Assembly (NCBI GenBank): GCA_913776675.1
Contig: CAJYRE010000521.1
Coordinates: forward strand, 1-7,046
Direction: 5' to 3'
DNA length: 7,046 bases
From: Rhizobiaceae bacterium
Lineage (GTDB): Bacteria > Pseudomonadota > Alphaproteobacteria > Rhizobiales > Rhizobiaceae
Part shown: piece after piece, positions 1 through 5,750 of the stretch
Position numbering within the stretch: position 1 is the stretch's first letter
How the letters are laid out: each line of letters begins with the position of its first letter
Made by a program: the position numbers and the translations under genes
The notes under the pieces: model-generated
What the model was told of the DNA's origin: nothing
Databases searched by the model: none
What the model saw: the letters and a program-made list of their open reading frames with translations, nothing else

Positions 1-586
1 GACCCTTGGGCCGCCCCCAGACGATGGCCTGATAGGCGCGCTCCAGCGGTCCACTGCGGCCATGGTCGGCAAATTGATCGGCAAGATGCCGGTGAGCAAT
101 ATCGTTTTTGGCCACCACCATGACGCCGGAGGTTTCCTTGTCCAGCCGATGCACAATGCCGGGGCGCTTGACGCCGCCAATGCCCGAGAGGCTGTCGCCG
201 CAATGGTGGATCAGCGCATTGACCAGCGTGCCGGTCCAATTGCCAGCGCCTGGATGCACCACCAATCCGGCGGGCTTTGACAGCACAATCAGGTCGTTAT
301 CTTCATAGAGAACGTCCAGCGGAATATCTTCGCCCTTGGGTTCCGGGTCTTCCGGTTCGGGCATATCGATTACCACCACATCGCCGGGCTTGATCTTGCG
401 CTTTGGCTCGGTGACGACAGCGCCGTTGATGGCAATGGCCCCTTGCTCGATCAGGGCCTTAATGCGATTGCGCGAAAATTCCCCGCCAAGCTCGGTGGTC
501 AGCCATGCATCCAGACGCCCTTGGGCATCTTCATTGGCAATCAGCTCTTTCCTTGCCGCGTCTGCTTGTTTAAAGGGGTCTTTCAT
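1..586 (-). CDS. rluD: Large-subunit rRNA pseudouridine synthase, RluD type (3' end outside window)
   Basis: This enzyme isomerises uridine to pseudouridine in 23S rRNA; RluD of E. coli acts on helix 69 (1911/1915/1917). Only 195 N-terminal residues are here; the E. coli enzyme is about 326 residues, so roughly the C-terminal third lies off the left edge. Seen in the translation: an S4-like RNA-binding segment at about residues 22-76 (RLDAWL, SRNRIKALIEQGAIAINGA), then the catalytic domain with YEDNDLIVLSKPAG (94-107), HPGAGN (111-116) and the signature HRLDKETSG (146-154), in which D149 is the expected catalytic aspartate. The S4 domain and the HPGAGN motif fit RluD better than RluA; RluC-like specificity is not excluded. 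The ATG at 586-584 has AGGA 7 nt upstream. It is divergent from the membrane-protein gene at 674. Confidence 0.93.
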   Translation of the reverse strand, partial: MKDPFKQADAARKELIANEDAQGRLDAWLTTELGGEFSRNRIKALIEQGAIAINGAVVTEPKRKIKPGDVVVIDMPEPEDPEPKGEDIPLDVLYEDNDLIVLSKPAGLVVHPGAGNWTGTLVNALIHHCGDSLSGIGGVKRPGIVHRLDKETSGVMVVAKNDIAHRHLADQFADHGRSGPLERAYQAIVWGRPKG

Positions 587-610
587 CGCGCAATCCTGAA
601 TTTCGGCCCA

Positions 611-639
611 AAGGTAGAGCCGAGTGCCCAGCGAGGCAA
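611..639 (-). promoter_or_regulatory. Candidate sigma70-type promoter for rluD
   Basis: On the minus strand TTGCCT (639-634) and TACCTT (616-611) are separated by exactly 17 bp and lie about 25 nt upstream of the rluD ATG, giving a short leader with the Shine-Dalgarno. Matches to the consensus are only 4/6 and 3/6, so this rests mainly on spacing and position within the 87-bp divergent spacer. Confidence 0.3.
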
Positions 640-673
640 CAGAATTGCCCCAGAAGGAAGAGGTTTAAGGTTC

Positions 674-1054
674 ATGAGCAATTTCGAAACCGACGAACAG
701 GACGAAAAGCCGCTCGATCCGGTGCTCGAAAAAGTTCGCCGCAAGATGGTGCGTTTGCAAATCGTCTCGGCGGGCGTCATGTTTGTCAGCCTTATGGCGG
801 TGTTGGCGGCGGTTGTCTATAAGGTCCGCCATAGTCCAACACCAGAAAAGGCGCAAACGGAAGCCTTTTCCATTCCATCCGATCAACCGCGCGCTGCCAC
901 AGTGCGTCTTCCGGCTGGTTTCAAGGTCACCTCAACTGCGCTGTCGGGCACGCAGATCCTGTTTTATGGCACCACGGCAGATGGGCAGAACAAAGCCTAT
1001 GTGTTTGATCTCAGCGTTGGCCGCCTCGTGACGGATGTGACCGTGGGTCAATAA
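674..1054 (+). CDS. Small single-pass inner-membrane protein, possibly DUF6476 family
   Basis: A 126-residue protein of unknown function. It has an acidic N-terminus (residues 1-20, rich in D and E), a basic patch VRRKMVR (21-27), one hydrophobic segment at about 28-49, then a linker and a compact C-terminal stretch (about 75-123) with alternating hydrophobic residues suggesting beta strands (GFKVTSTALSGTQILFYGT, AYVFDLSVGRLV). Short N-in topology with a periplasmic C-terminal domain is inferred from the basic residues before the membrane segment. The reading frame is open upstream to 443, but that part is antisense to rluD. The ATG at 674 is preferred because AGGAAGAGG (656-664) and AAGG (667-670) precede it and it clears rluD. 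The DUF6476 assignment is from memory of similar alphaproteobacterial proteins next to rluD and is not certain. Its transcript should end at the hairpin at 1071-1106. Confidence 0.75.
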   Translation: MSNFETDEQDEKPLDPVLEKVRRKMVRLQIVSAGVMFVSLMAVLAAVVYKVRHSPTPEKAQTEAFSIPSDQPRAATVRLPAGFKVTSTALSGTQILFYGTTADGQNKAYVFDLSVGRLVTDVTVGQ

Positions 1055-1070
1055 ACCCATTCAACACAAC

Positions 1071-1106
1071 AAAGCCCCGTGGCGTTGTGACACCACGGGG
1101 CTTTTT
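1071..1106. terminator. Rho-independent terminator between convergent genes
   Basis: A 12-bp perfect stem pairs AAAGCCCCGTGG (1071-1082) with CCACGGGGCTTT (1093-1104) around a 10-nt loop and ends in TTTTT (1102-1106) on the plus strand, 16 bp after the stop at 1054. On the minus strand the same hairpin lies 18 bp after the chemoreceptor stop and is followed by TTTGTTGTG, so it probably serves both convergent genes, more efficiently on the plus strand. Confidence 0.9.
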
Positions 1107-1122
1107 GACGATGCGGAACCAC

Positions 1123-2955
1123 TCAAGCTGCGTAACGTGCGCCGTCTGAGCGATTGTTCCATTCCCGATCGGTGTTGAGCTTGAAGCGATTGACCAGATC
1201 GCGCAGGCGCTCTGCTTCTTGCGCAAGGTTGCTGGCGGCAGCGGTGGATTGTTCCACCATGGCAGCGTTTTGCTGGGTGGTCTGGTCCATTTCATTCATG
1301 GCCGAATTGACTTCGGACAGGCCCGTCGACGGCTCACGCGATGATGTGGCAATTTCGCTCATCAACTGGTTGATCTGGGCAACCTGCCCACCAATGGCGT
1401 TCAGTGCCACGCCAGTTTCCCGCACCAGCTTCACACCGCCGTCCACCTCTTGCGAGGAGTTGTGGATCAGACCCTTGATTTCCTTGGCAGCATTGGCTGA
1501 GCGCTGGGCCAGTTCACGTACCTCCTGAGCGACAACGGCAAAGCCCTTGCCCGCTTCGCCAGCACGGGCTGCTTCCACGCCCGCGTTCAGCGCCAGAAGA
1601 TTGGTCTGGAAGGCGATTTCGTCAATCACGCCAATGATGTTGGAAATCTGCTGCGAACTTTCTTCAATGCGGCGCATGGCATTTTCGGCATTGGTGACAA
1701 CGCCAGCGGATGCGGCAGCATTTTCATTGGCACTTTGCGCCACCGTGCGGGCTTCATTGGTGCGCTGGGCGGCATTGGACACATTGCTGGTGATCTGATC
1801 CAACGCGGCGGCGGTTTCTTCCAACGATGCCGCCTGTTGTTCTGTGCGGCGCGACAGATCATTGGCTCCATCGGCAATTTCGCGTGTGCCGCTGTCCATG
1901 GCCTGCACAATGCTGCGGATCAGGCTGATGGTCTGGCCAAGCTGCTGGATCGATGAGTTGAAGTCATTGCGCAGGCTGTCATATTCCTCAGCGAACGGCT
2001 GGGAAATGGTCATGGACAGATCGCCAGCGGCCAAACGTTGCAGGCCTTCGCCGAGGGTTTGGGTGGCAAAGCGAAGCTTCTGGGCTTCCTCGGCAGCGCG
2101 ACGGCTGCCTGCCTCTGTTGTTTGTTCCTGCAGGCGGCGGGCTTCCATGGCCTCAGCCTCAAGCCGCTTGTTTTCAAGCCCGGCATGGCGGAAAACCTCG
2201 ACGGCGACGGCCATATTGCCAAGCTCATCCTTGCGATCCGCAAACGGAACCTGACTTTGCAAGTCCCCTCCTGCCAGGCGGCGCATGGCATCTGCCAGCT
2301 TGCCAATGGGGTTGGCAACGCCGAAAATGACATACCACATGCCCGCGATGGCAAACAGGATGCTTAAGCCCGATGTGATCATCATCAACACCGTGATCTG
2401 GTTTTTGGTGGCGGCGCTGGCAGCCACAGTCTCATTGATACGGGTATCAATGTATTTCAGCAGGTCATCAACACTCTCTGCGGCGGCAGCGGCAGTGGAT
2501 GGAATCTTGTTGTCGGAAAGAACCTGTGCTTCGTCGTATTTGCCTGCAATCCACAAGGTGGCCAACGTGTTGCTCACATCCACATAGGCCGCAACGGAGG
2601 TCGAAATCTTGTCGATGAGGGTCTTGCCTTTTCCTGTCCGGGCAAGGCTCTGATACTCTGCGATCATGCTTGCAAGCTTATCTGCCTGGGCTTTTTCCCC
2701 CACAAGCGCTTTGCGAACGGCCTCTGGATCGGCCTTGGCAATCGACACCTTGGCAACAGCCAAACGCAGACCAATAAACTCTGTTTTGACAGCACCCGCC
2801 ATGGCCTGACGCTTGGTCAGCGGCCCGCCAATATCTTCGAGATCGGAATAGACCGCCGAGATACCATAAAACGACATTGCTGACAGAATGATAATACCGG
2901 CAGTGATGATCGAAAGTGCGCATGTGAGCGCTGTCTTTATCGTGAAACGACGCAC
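1123..2955 (-). CDS. Methyl-accepting chemotaxis protein (transmembrane chemoreceptor)
   Basis: A 610-residue chemoreceptor that would control the CheA-CheW array and be adapted by CheR/CheB. Order of parts: membrane segment 1 (about 10-31), a mostly helical periplasmic sensor domain (about 32-186) resembling the four-helix-bundle type, membrane segment 2 (about 187-212), HAMP (about 210-262, with [19 protein letters not shown]), an Ala/Glu/Arg-rich helix, a second HAMP-like element (about 300-345, [17 protein letters not shown]), and the signalling domain (about 355-590). The conserved hairpin tip [41 protein letters not shown] sequence lies at 444-480. The C-terminus ends in ARYAA, so there is no NWETF-like CheR/CheB-docking pentapeptide. 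The start is GTG (2955-2953) with GGAG 7 nt upstream. The ligand cannot be told from sequence. No che genes are in the window, so it is a stand-alone receptor gene. Confidence 0.95.
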   Translation of the reverse strand: MRRFTIKTALTCALSIITAGIIILSAMSFYGISAVYSDLEDIGGPLTKRQAMAGAVKTEFIGLRLAVAKVSIAKADPEAVRKALVGEKAQADKLASMIAEYQSLARTGKGKTLIDKISTSVAAYVDVSNTLATLWIAGKYDEAQVLSDNKIPSTAAAAAESVDDLLKYIDTRINETVAASAATKNQITVLMMITSGLSILFAIAGMWYVIFGVANPIGKLADAMRRLAGGDLQSQVPFADRKDELGNMAVAVEVFRHAGLENKRLEAEAMEARRLQEQTTEAGSRRAAEEAQKLRFATQTLGEGLQRLAAGDLSMTISQPFAEEYDSLRNDFNSSIQQLGQTISLIRSIVQAMDSGTREIADGANDLSRRTEQQAASLEETAAALDQITSNVSNAAQRTNEARTVAQSANENAAASAGVVTNAENAMRRIEESSQQISNIIGVIDEIAFQTNLLALNAGVEAARAGEAGKGFAVVAQEVRELAQRSANAAKEIKGLIHNSSQEVDGGVKLVRETGVALNAIGGQVAQINQLMSEIATSSREPSTGLSEVNSAMNEMDQTTQQNAAMVEQSTAAASNLAQEAERLRDLVNRFKLNTDREWNNRSDGARYAA

Positions 2956-2966
2956 GGAGTTTCTCC
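2956..2966 (-). promoter_or_regulatory. Shine-Dalgarno of the chemoreceptor gene, inside a small hairpin
   Basis: On the minus strand GGAG (2966-2963) lies 7 nt before the GTG start and decides that start. The spacer ends in CTCC (2959-2956), the exact complement, giving a GGAG-AAA-CTCC mini-hairpin. A 4-bp stem with a 3-nt loop is weak, so sequestration is only a possibility. Confidence 0.5.
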
Positions 2967-3362
2967 AATTCTCAACTTGATGGGAGCTTGACTGAAAAAT
3001 TCAACCGGTCTCTGATTTTAAAAGGATAGTTAAACTAAAATATATAAATATTGTATTTTGACTATCTTAAGCAGAGGATGCAGTTACAACTCATCCTGTG
3101 GATGTGATGATTCCGATCAAGGGTGTGATTTCATTTATTTTCAGTCAGGCCAGTATCGTTCATCATGAAGAATACGAGGAAAGTATTGTTCTTTTCTGCT
3201 AAAATTCCGTAAAAATTTTATTTCTTTTAAATGCACGTTTTCGAATTGGGCTTTTGAGGCTTTACATTGGGATTTTGCTATGCACTTACACCACCTTGAT
3301 GCGTCGCAATGACAGTGAGACTGTTGAAAACGGCTCTTTTGGCAGGATAGATTTTCAAAACC
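2967..3362. other. Intergenic spacer, AT-rich upstream part, presumed divergent promoters
   Basis: The spacer between the GTG of the chemoreceptor (minus) and the ATG of the methyltransferase (plus) contains no credible gene. It is notably AT-rich at about 3010-3070 and 3180-3240. It must hold the promoters for both neighbours, but no pair of hexamers is convincing. On the plus strand TTGAAA (3324-3329) and TAGATT (3348-3353) are 18 bp apart, but they would start the transcript almost at the ATG. A long dyad (3025-3066) is listed separately. At 3075-3104, AGGATG, CATCCT and GGATG allow two mutually exclusive small hairpins of no known meaning. Confidence 0.6.
3025..3066. repeat. 42-bp imperfect dyad in AT-rich DNA upstream of the chemoreceptor
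   Basis: Reading inward from both ends, 17 of 21 positions are complementary. The outermost six pairs (GATAGT 3025-3030 and ACTATC 3061-3066) are perfect, followed by AAA/TTT and an A/T-rich centre. The centre lies about 90 bp upstream of the GTG start. It could be a two-half-site operator or upstream promoter DNA; no regulator is recognised. Confidence 0.45.
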
Positions 3363-4202
3363 ATGACAAGCATTATTCGTATAGCGGATGCCACTGATGC
3401 GCGAATTGCAGATTTTCTCAACATCCGCGAACGTGATTTGATTGGGCGTCAGAGCCGCTTTATTGCCGAAGGCACCGTGGTGTTGCGCATGTTGCTGGCG
3501 GCCCATCGGGCGGGCAGGGGCATTCGGGCTGAAGCCTTGTTGGTGTTGGAAAACAAAATGGCCGGGCTGGCTCCTCTGTTGGCGGATTGGCCGCAGGATG
3601 TGCCCACCTATGTCGCCAATGCCGAGACGATTGATGCGATCGCCGGTTTTCATCTGCATCGTGGTGTACTGGCACTGGGCAGCCGTTTGAGCGCTCCGGA
3701 TTTTCCCAGGTTACTGTCCAGCTTGCCGGAACAATCGCTGGTGCTGGTCGGGTGTGGTATTTCCAATCACGATAATATTGGCTCCATGTTTCGCAATGCG
3801 GCTGGTTTTGCTGCTGATGCGGTTTTTCTGGATGAGACCAGTTGTGACCCGCTCTATCGTAAAGCCTTGCGGGTTTCCGTGGGCTCGGTGCTAACCACGC
3901 CTTACAGCCGTCAGGGTGATGCCGTTTCCCTGCTGTCAGCCCTTGATGCGGCCGGTTTTCTGATTGCGGCACTCAGCCCGTCCGGTACCCGTGAGATTGG
4001 CGATATTGCCACTGAGCTGCAAGGGCGCAATCGTCTGGCGCTGGTGGTGGGCACGGAAGGCGAGGGGCTGCCAGCCGAGATCTTGCAGCGCTTTGCAACG
4101 GTGCGCATTGCTCAATCGCCAGGATTGGACAGTCTCAACCTCGGCACAGCCAGCGGCATTGCGCTGCACAGTGCTGCGCGTGCCATGGGGCGTGTTGGAT
4201 AA
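3363..4202 (+). CDS. SpoU/TrmH-family RNA 2'-O-ribose methyltransferase
   Basis: A 279-residue SPOUT-class enzyme that would use S-adenosylmethionine to methylate a ribose 2'-OH in tRNA or rRNA; the target nucleotide cannot be assigned. Seen: an N-terminal L30e-like substrate-binding region (about 1-110, with RERDLIGRQSRFIAEG at 22-37), then the knotted catalytic domain (about 124-272). The latter has motif 1 SNHDNIGSMFRNAAGF (134-149), with the conserved N and R144, motif 2 LVVGTEGEGLP (227-237), and motif 3 DSLNLGTASGIAL (256-268). Family members commonly have SLN followed by VSVA or similar, so GTASGIAL is a subfamily variant. An in-frame TAG at 3348-3350 rules out an earlier start, and ATG 3363 fits the usual N-terminus. 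However, the nearest Shine-Dalgarno-like AGGAT is 15 nt away, so initiation looks weak. The stop codon runs straight into a repeat hairpin. Confidence 0.92.
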   Translation: MTSIIRIADATDARIADFLNIRERDLIGRQSRFIAEGTVVLRMLLAAHRAGRGIRAEALLVLENKMAGLAPLLADWPQDVPTYVANAETIDAIAGFHLHRGVLALGSRLSAPDFPRLLSSLPEQSLVLVGCGISNHDNIGSMFRNAAGFAADAVFLDETSCDPLYRKALRVSVGSVLTTPYSRQGDAVSLLSALDAAGFLIAALSPSGTREIGDIATELQGRNRLALVVGTEGEGLPAEILQRFATVRIAQSPGLDSLNLGTASGIALHSAARAMGRVG

Positions 4203-4363
4203 CAAGCATTTCCAGCAAAAGTGCGAAGCGGTTTTGCGTCCGGAAATGCGTTGTTAAAAAGCTTATTTCCAGCAAAAGTGCGAAGCGGTTAGCAATCGGA
4301 AATGCGTTGTTAAAAAGTTTATTTCCAGCAAAAGTGCGAAGCGGTTAGCAATCGGAAATGCGT
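4201..4363. repeat. Three tandem copies of a 56-57 bp hairpin-forming intergenic repeat
   Basis: Core copies lie at 4208-4251, 4265-4307 and 4321-4363. All begin ATTTCCAGCAAAAGTGCG and end CGGAAATGCGT. Copies 2 and 3 have identical 43-bp cores; copy 1 has TTGCGTC in place of AGCAAT before CGGAAATGCG. The 13-bp spacers differ by one base (AAGCTT against AAGTTT). Copy 1 folds best: AACAA+GCATTTCC (4201-4213) pairs with GGAAATGC+TTGTT (4242-4255, one bulged G), enclosing GCAAAA/TTTTGC (4215-4220 with 4232-4237). Copies 2 and 3 keep only ATTTCC/GGAAAT. The sequence resembles a dispersed palindromic repeat I associate with rhizobial intergenic regions (RIME-like); that name is from memory. It sits between convergent genes and its first arm starts within the methyltransferase stop codon. 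There is no T-run, so it is not a classical terminator. Confidence 0.9.
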
Positions 4364-4391
4364 AGAAGGCGCATATGTCCAGTCAACGCGC

Positions 4392-4733
4392 TCAAGTCGG
4401 TTCTGATATAAGGTTGGGTGCTTTTTCACGCAGGATTGCCAGCAGCTTGCTGCGGGCCAGATTGTCTGCATCGGCCTTGGCCAAGAGAGCCGGTATGGGC
4501 GATGCGCCTGCCTCGCGGGTGGCGGTCAGCAACAGCATTCTGGCGGCGAGATCGGCAATGGCCTGGCGCAGATCATCGTCTGTGGTTGGGTCTGATGCTG
4601 CGCTCAAGCGGGCGCAGAGTGCTGTGCAATCACGGTGCAGGTCTGAGATGGCGGTTTCGGATCGCATGTTCCATTTTTGGTCGTCATCTGTTGTCATGTT
4701 CATCATGACGCTGTTGGTTGAAGAGTCCGTCAT
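4392..4733 (-). CDS. Small hypothetical protein, second gene of a translationally coupled pair
   Basis: A 113-residue soluble protein with no family I recognise. The first about 22 residues are polar and Met/Asp/Thr-rich (MMNMTTDDDQ) and look disordered. The rest appears helical: ISDLHRDCTALCARL (29-43), DDLRQAIADLAARMLLLTATREAG (52-75), then ALLAKADADNLARSKLLAILREKAP (82-106). The ATG (4733-4731) overlaps the TGA of the upstream gene as ATGA, which argues for coupled translation and for this start even though the Shine-Dalgarno (an AAGAGAAAAG stretch) is poor. Later Met codons at residues 10-13 and 23 are possible alternative starts. The gene ends 28 bp from the repeat array. Function unknown; coupling suggests it acts with the coiled-coil protein. 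Confidence 0.7.
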   Translation of the reverse strand: MTDSSTNSVMMNMTTDDDQKWNMRSETAISDLHRDCTALCARLSAASDPTTDDDLRQAIADLAARMLLLTATREAGASPIPALLAKADADNLARSKLLAILREKAPNLISEPT

Positions 4734-5437
4734 GGCGAATCGCTTTTCTCTTGCAGGCTTTGCAGGCGGTCTTCCAACCGCAGAACCTTATGCTCTTCCT
4801 GCAAAAGCCGCTGTTCTGCCTTTTGGGCGCGTTCATTGGCCACTCTGGTTTCGTCCTGAAGAGTTTCGCGCTGCTGCCGCAGGTCTTTCAGACGCAACTG
4901 CAAATCTTCAATCTGGTGCTGGTAGGTGGCGGTTTCCTGATTGATGCCGCTCACTCTGCCTTCCAGGCGATGCAGATTGGCGCGCATGGCTTCGATTTCT
5001 TCATTGCGGCTGACAACATGGGCCTCGCTGCGCTGCAAGGCGGTCTTGAGCTGTTCGATCTGGGTGGCGTTGTCCCGCAATTGGCCGCGCAACTCTGCGG
5101 CTTCTTCGCTCATGCGCGTTACTTGATCCTTGAAGACCGCTTCATCGCGCAAGGCGCGTTCCATTTCGGCAATGGCTGTGTCGGAAACGATCTTGAGAGA
5201 AACGGCCTGATCACGCTCACGCTTCAATTCTGCGCTGAGTTTGGCGTTTTCGGCAGCATAAACGGCGCGGACCATGTCTTTTTGGGCGCGCACTTCCTGT
5301 GCGCCGAGCGGTGCAGTGGCCCGCAGGCGTGTTTCGGTATAGGCAACAATACGGCCGTGAATGGCTGGACTGAGCAGCGCAAGCAAAAAAGCGGCACTGG
5401 TAAAGCCCAGCGCAAACAGCAGAGCATATTCAATCAC
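4730..5437 (-). CDS. Membrane-anchored coiled-coil protein of unknown function
   Basis: A 235-residue protein with one N-terminal hydrophobic helix (about 4-23, YALLFALGFTSAAFLLALLS). A basic/amphipathic linker follows (HGRIVAYTETRLRATAPLGAQEVRAQKDMVRA, about 27-58), then a long charged coiled coil (about 60-232, rich in E, Q, R, L, with heptad-like LKDLRQQRETLQDE and RLEDRLQSLQEK). With an N-terminal anchor and no cleavage site it should be a bitopic inner-membrane protein whose coil lies in the cytoplasm; the topology is an inference. I recall similar proteins in other Rhizobiales but no assigned role. The start is GTG (5437-5435), followed by IEYALLF; AAGAAG lies about 10 nt upstream. An in-frame TGA at 5455-5453 excludes a longer protein. 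It is the first gene of a two-gene unit with the 113-residue protein. The equally long plus-strand frame over it is an antisense shadow. Confidence 0.82.
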   Translation of the reverse strand: MIEYALLFALGFTSAAFLLALLSPAIHGRIVAYTETRLRATAPLGAQEVRAQKDMVRAVYAAENAKLSAELKRERDQAVSLKIVSDTAIAEMERALRDEAVFKDQVTRMSEEAAELRGQLRDNATQIEQLKTALQRSEAHVVSRNEEIEAMRANLHRLEGRVSGINQETATYQHQIEDLQLRLKDLRQQRETLQDETRVANERAQKAEQRLLQEEHKVLRLEDRLQSLQEKSDSP

Positions 5438-5452
5438 GGTGACGCCACTTCT

Positions 5453-5482
5453 TCAGGTCAAGCTTTTTGAAACATCTGACAT
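5453..5482 (-). other. Possible 9-codon upstream micro-ORF
   Basis: The ATG at 5482-5480 has an AGGTGTGG stretch about 9 nt upstream, encodes MSDVSKSLT and stops at TGA 5455-5453, in the same frame as and 15 nt before the GTG of the coiled-coil gene. It could be a leader peptide or chance. No attenuator-type codon run is present. Confidence 0.2.
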
Positions 5483-5605
5483 TGCGCCACACCTGTCTTA
5501 TCCTCTCTTGTTCTCAACACGGGCGCGACACACTCTGTGGTTTCCCAGCCGAATCCGTTTGAAGACAGTGTGTTCTTATAGCACCTTGGCGAGTGTGGGA
5601 ACTAC

Positions 5606-5656
5606 TGCATAATTTTCTCCTTCAATCCGGGATCGATTGAAGAAGAAAATTATGCA
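5606..5656. repeat. Near-perfect 22-bp inverted repeat (long hairpin)
   Basis: TGCATAATTTTCT (5606-5618) is the exact complement of AGAAAATTATGCA (5644-5656). After one mismatch (5619/5643), CTTCAATC (5620-5627) pairs exactly with GATTGAAG (5635-5642), leaving a 7-nt loop CGGGATC (5628-5634). That is 21 of 22 pairs. No T-run follows on either strand, so it is not a simple terminator. It may be an RNA stem in a leader or small RNA, a remnant of a small palindromic element, or an operator. Confidence 0.8.
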
Positions 5657-5701
5657 AAAGATTAACAGTCTTACAGCGTCCTTTGTTCGCTCTTGCAAGA
5701 A

Positions 5702-5731
5702 GAGCCTGCTTGTAAGGCAGGCTCCAATTTT
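5702..5731. terminator. GC-rich terminator-like hairpin downstream of eipA
   Basis: GAGCCTGC (5702-5709) pairs perfectly with GCAGGCTC (5717-5724) around a 7-nt loop. On the minus strand it lies 27 bp after the eipA stop and is followed by TTCTTG, a short U tract, so it is the likely end of the eipA transcript. On the plus strand it is followed by CAATTTTT, actually the better T-run, although no plus-strand gene is recognised upstream. Confidence 0.7.
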
Positions 5732-5750
5732 TGATCCCTTTATAAACGGC

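Larger units (their letters stand above)
5438..5750. other. Intergenic spacer between eipA and the coiled-coil gene pair
   Basis: The spacer has no convincing gene on either strand. It contains the 22-bp inverted repeat (5606-5656), a GC-rich terminator-like hairpin (5702-5731) and a possible 9-codon micro-ORF (5453-5482), each listed separately. On the minus strand TATAAG (5580-5575) could be a -10 element for the coiled-coil gene, but the -35 at the right distance (AGTTCC, 5603-5598) is poor. A shorter inverted pair ACACACT/AGTGTGT lies at 5528-5534 and 5567-5573. Confidence 0.6.

Noticed and set aside
443..673. Longer version of the small membrane protein starting at 443
   Set aside because: It would overlap the rluD coding region antisense for about 140 bp; the ATG at 674 has a good Shine-Dalgarno and starts a sensible N-terminus.
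3018..3033. Possible CtrA site upstream of the chemoreceptor (TTAA ... TTAA)
   Set aside because: The two TTAA halves are separated by 8 bp rather than 7, and the DNA is AT-rich enough to give such pairs by chance.
3141..3659. 172-codon minus-strand open frame across the methyltransferase start
   Set aside because: Cys/His/Gln-rich translation with no family features, half of it antisense to a clear SpoU methyltransferase.
4201..4255. Rho-independent terminator for the methyltransferase gene
   Set aside because: The hairpin is followed by AAAAAGCTT on the plus strand with no T-run, so it does not fit an intrinsic terminator.
4208..4363. CRISPR array
   Set aside because: The three units have near-identical intervening sequence (13 bp differing by one base) rather than unique spacers, and no cas genes are present.
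4718..5470. 250-codon open frame on the plus strand over the coiled-coil gene
   Set aside because: Antisense of a Glu/Gln/Lys-rich coiled coil naturally gives a long Leu/Phe-rich open frame. The minus frame has a clean membrane anchor, heptads and consistent codon use; the plus frame shows no domain.
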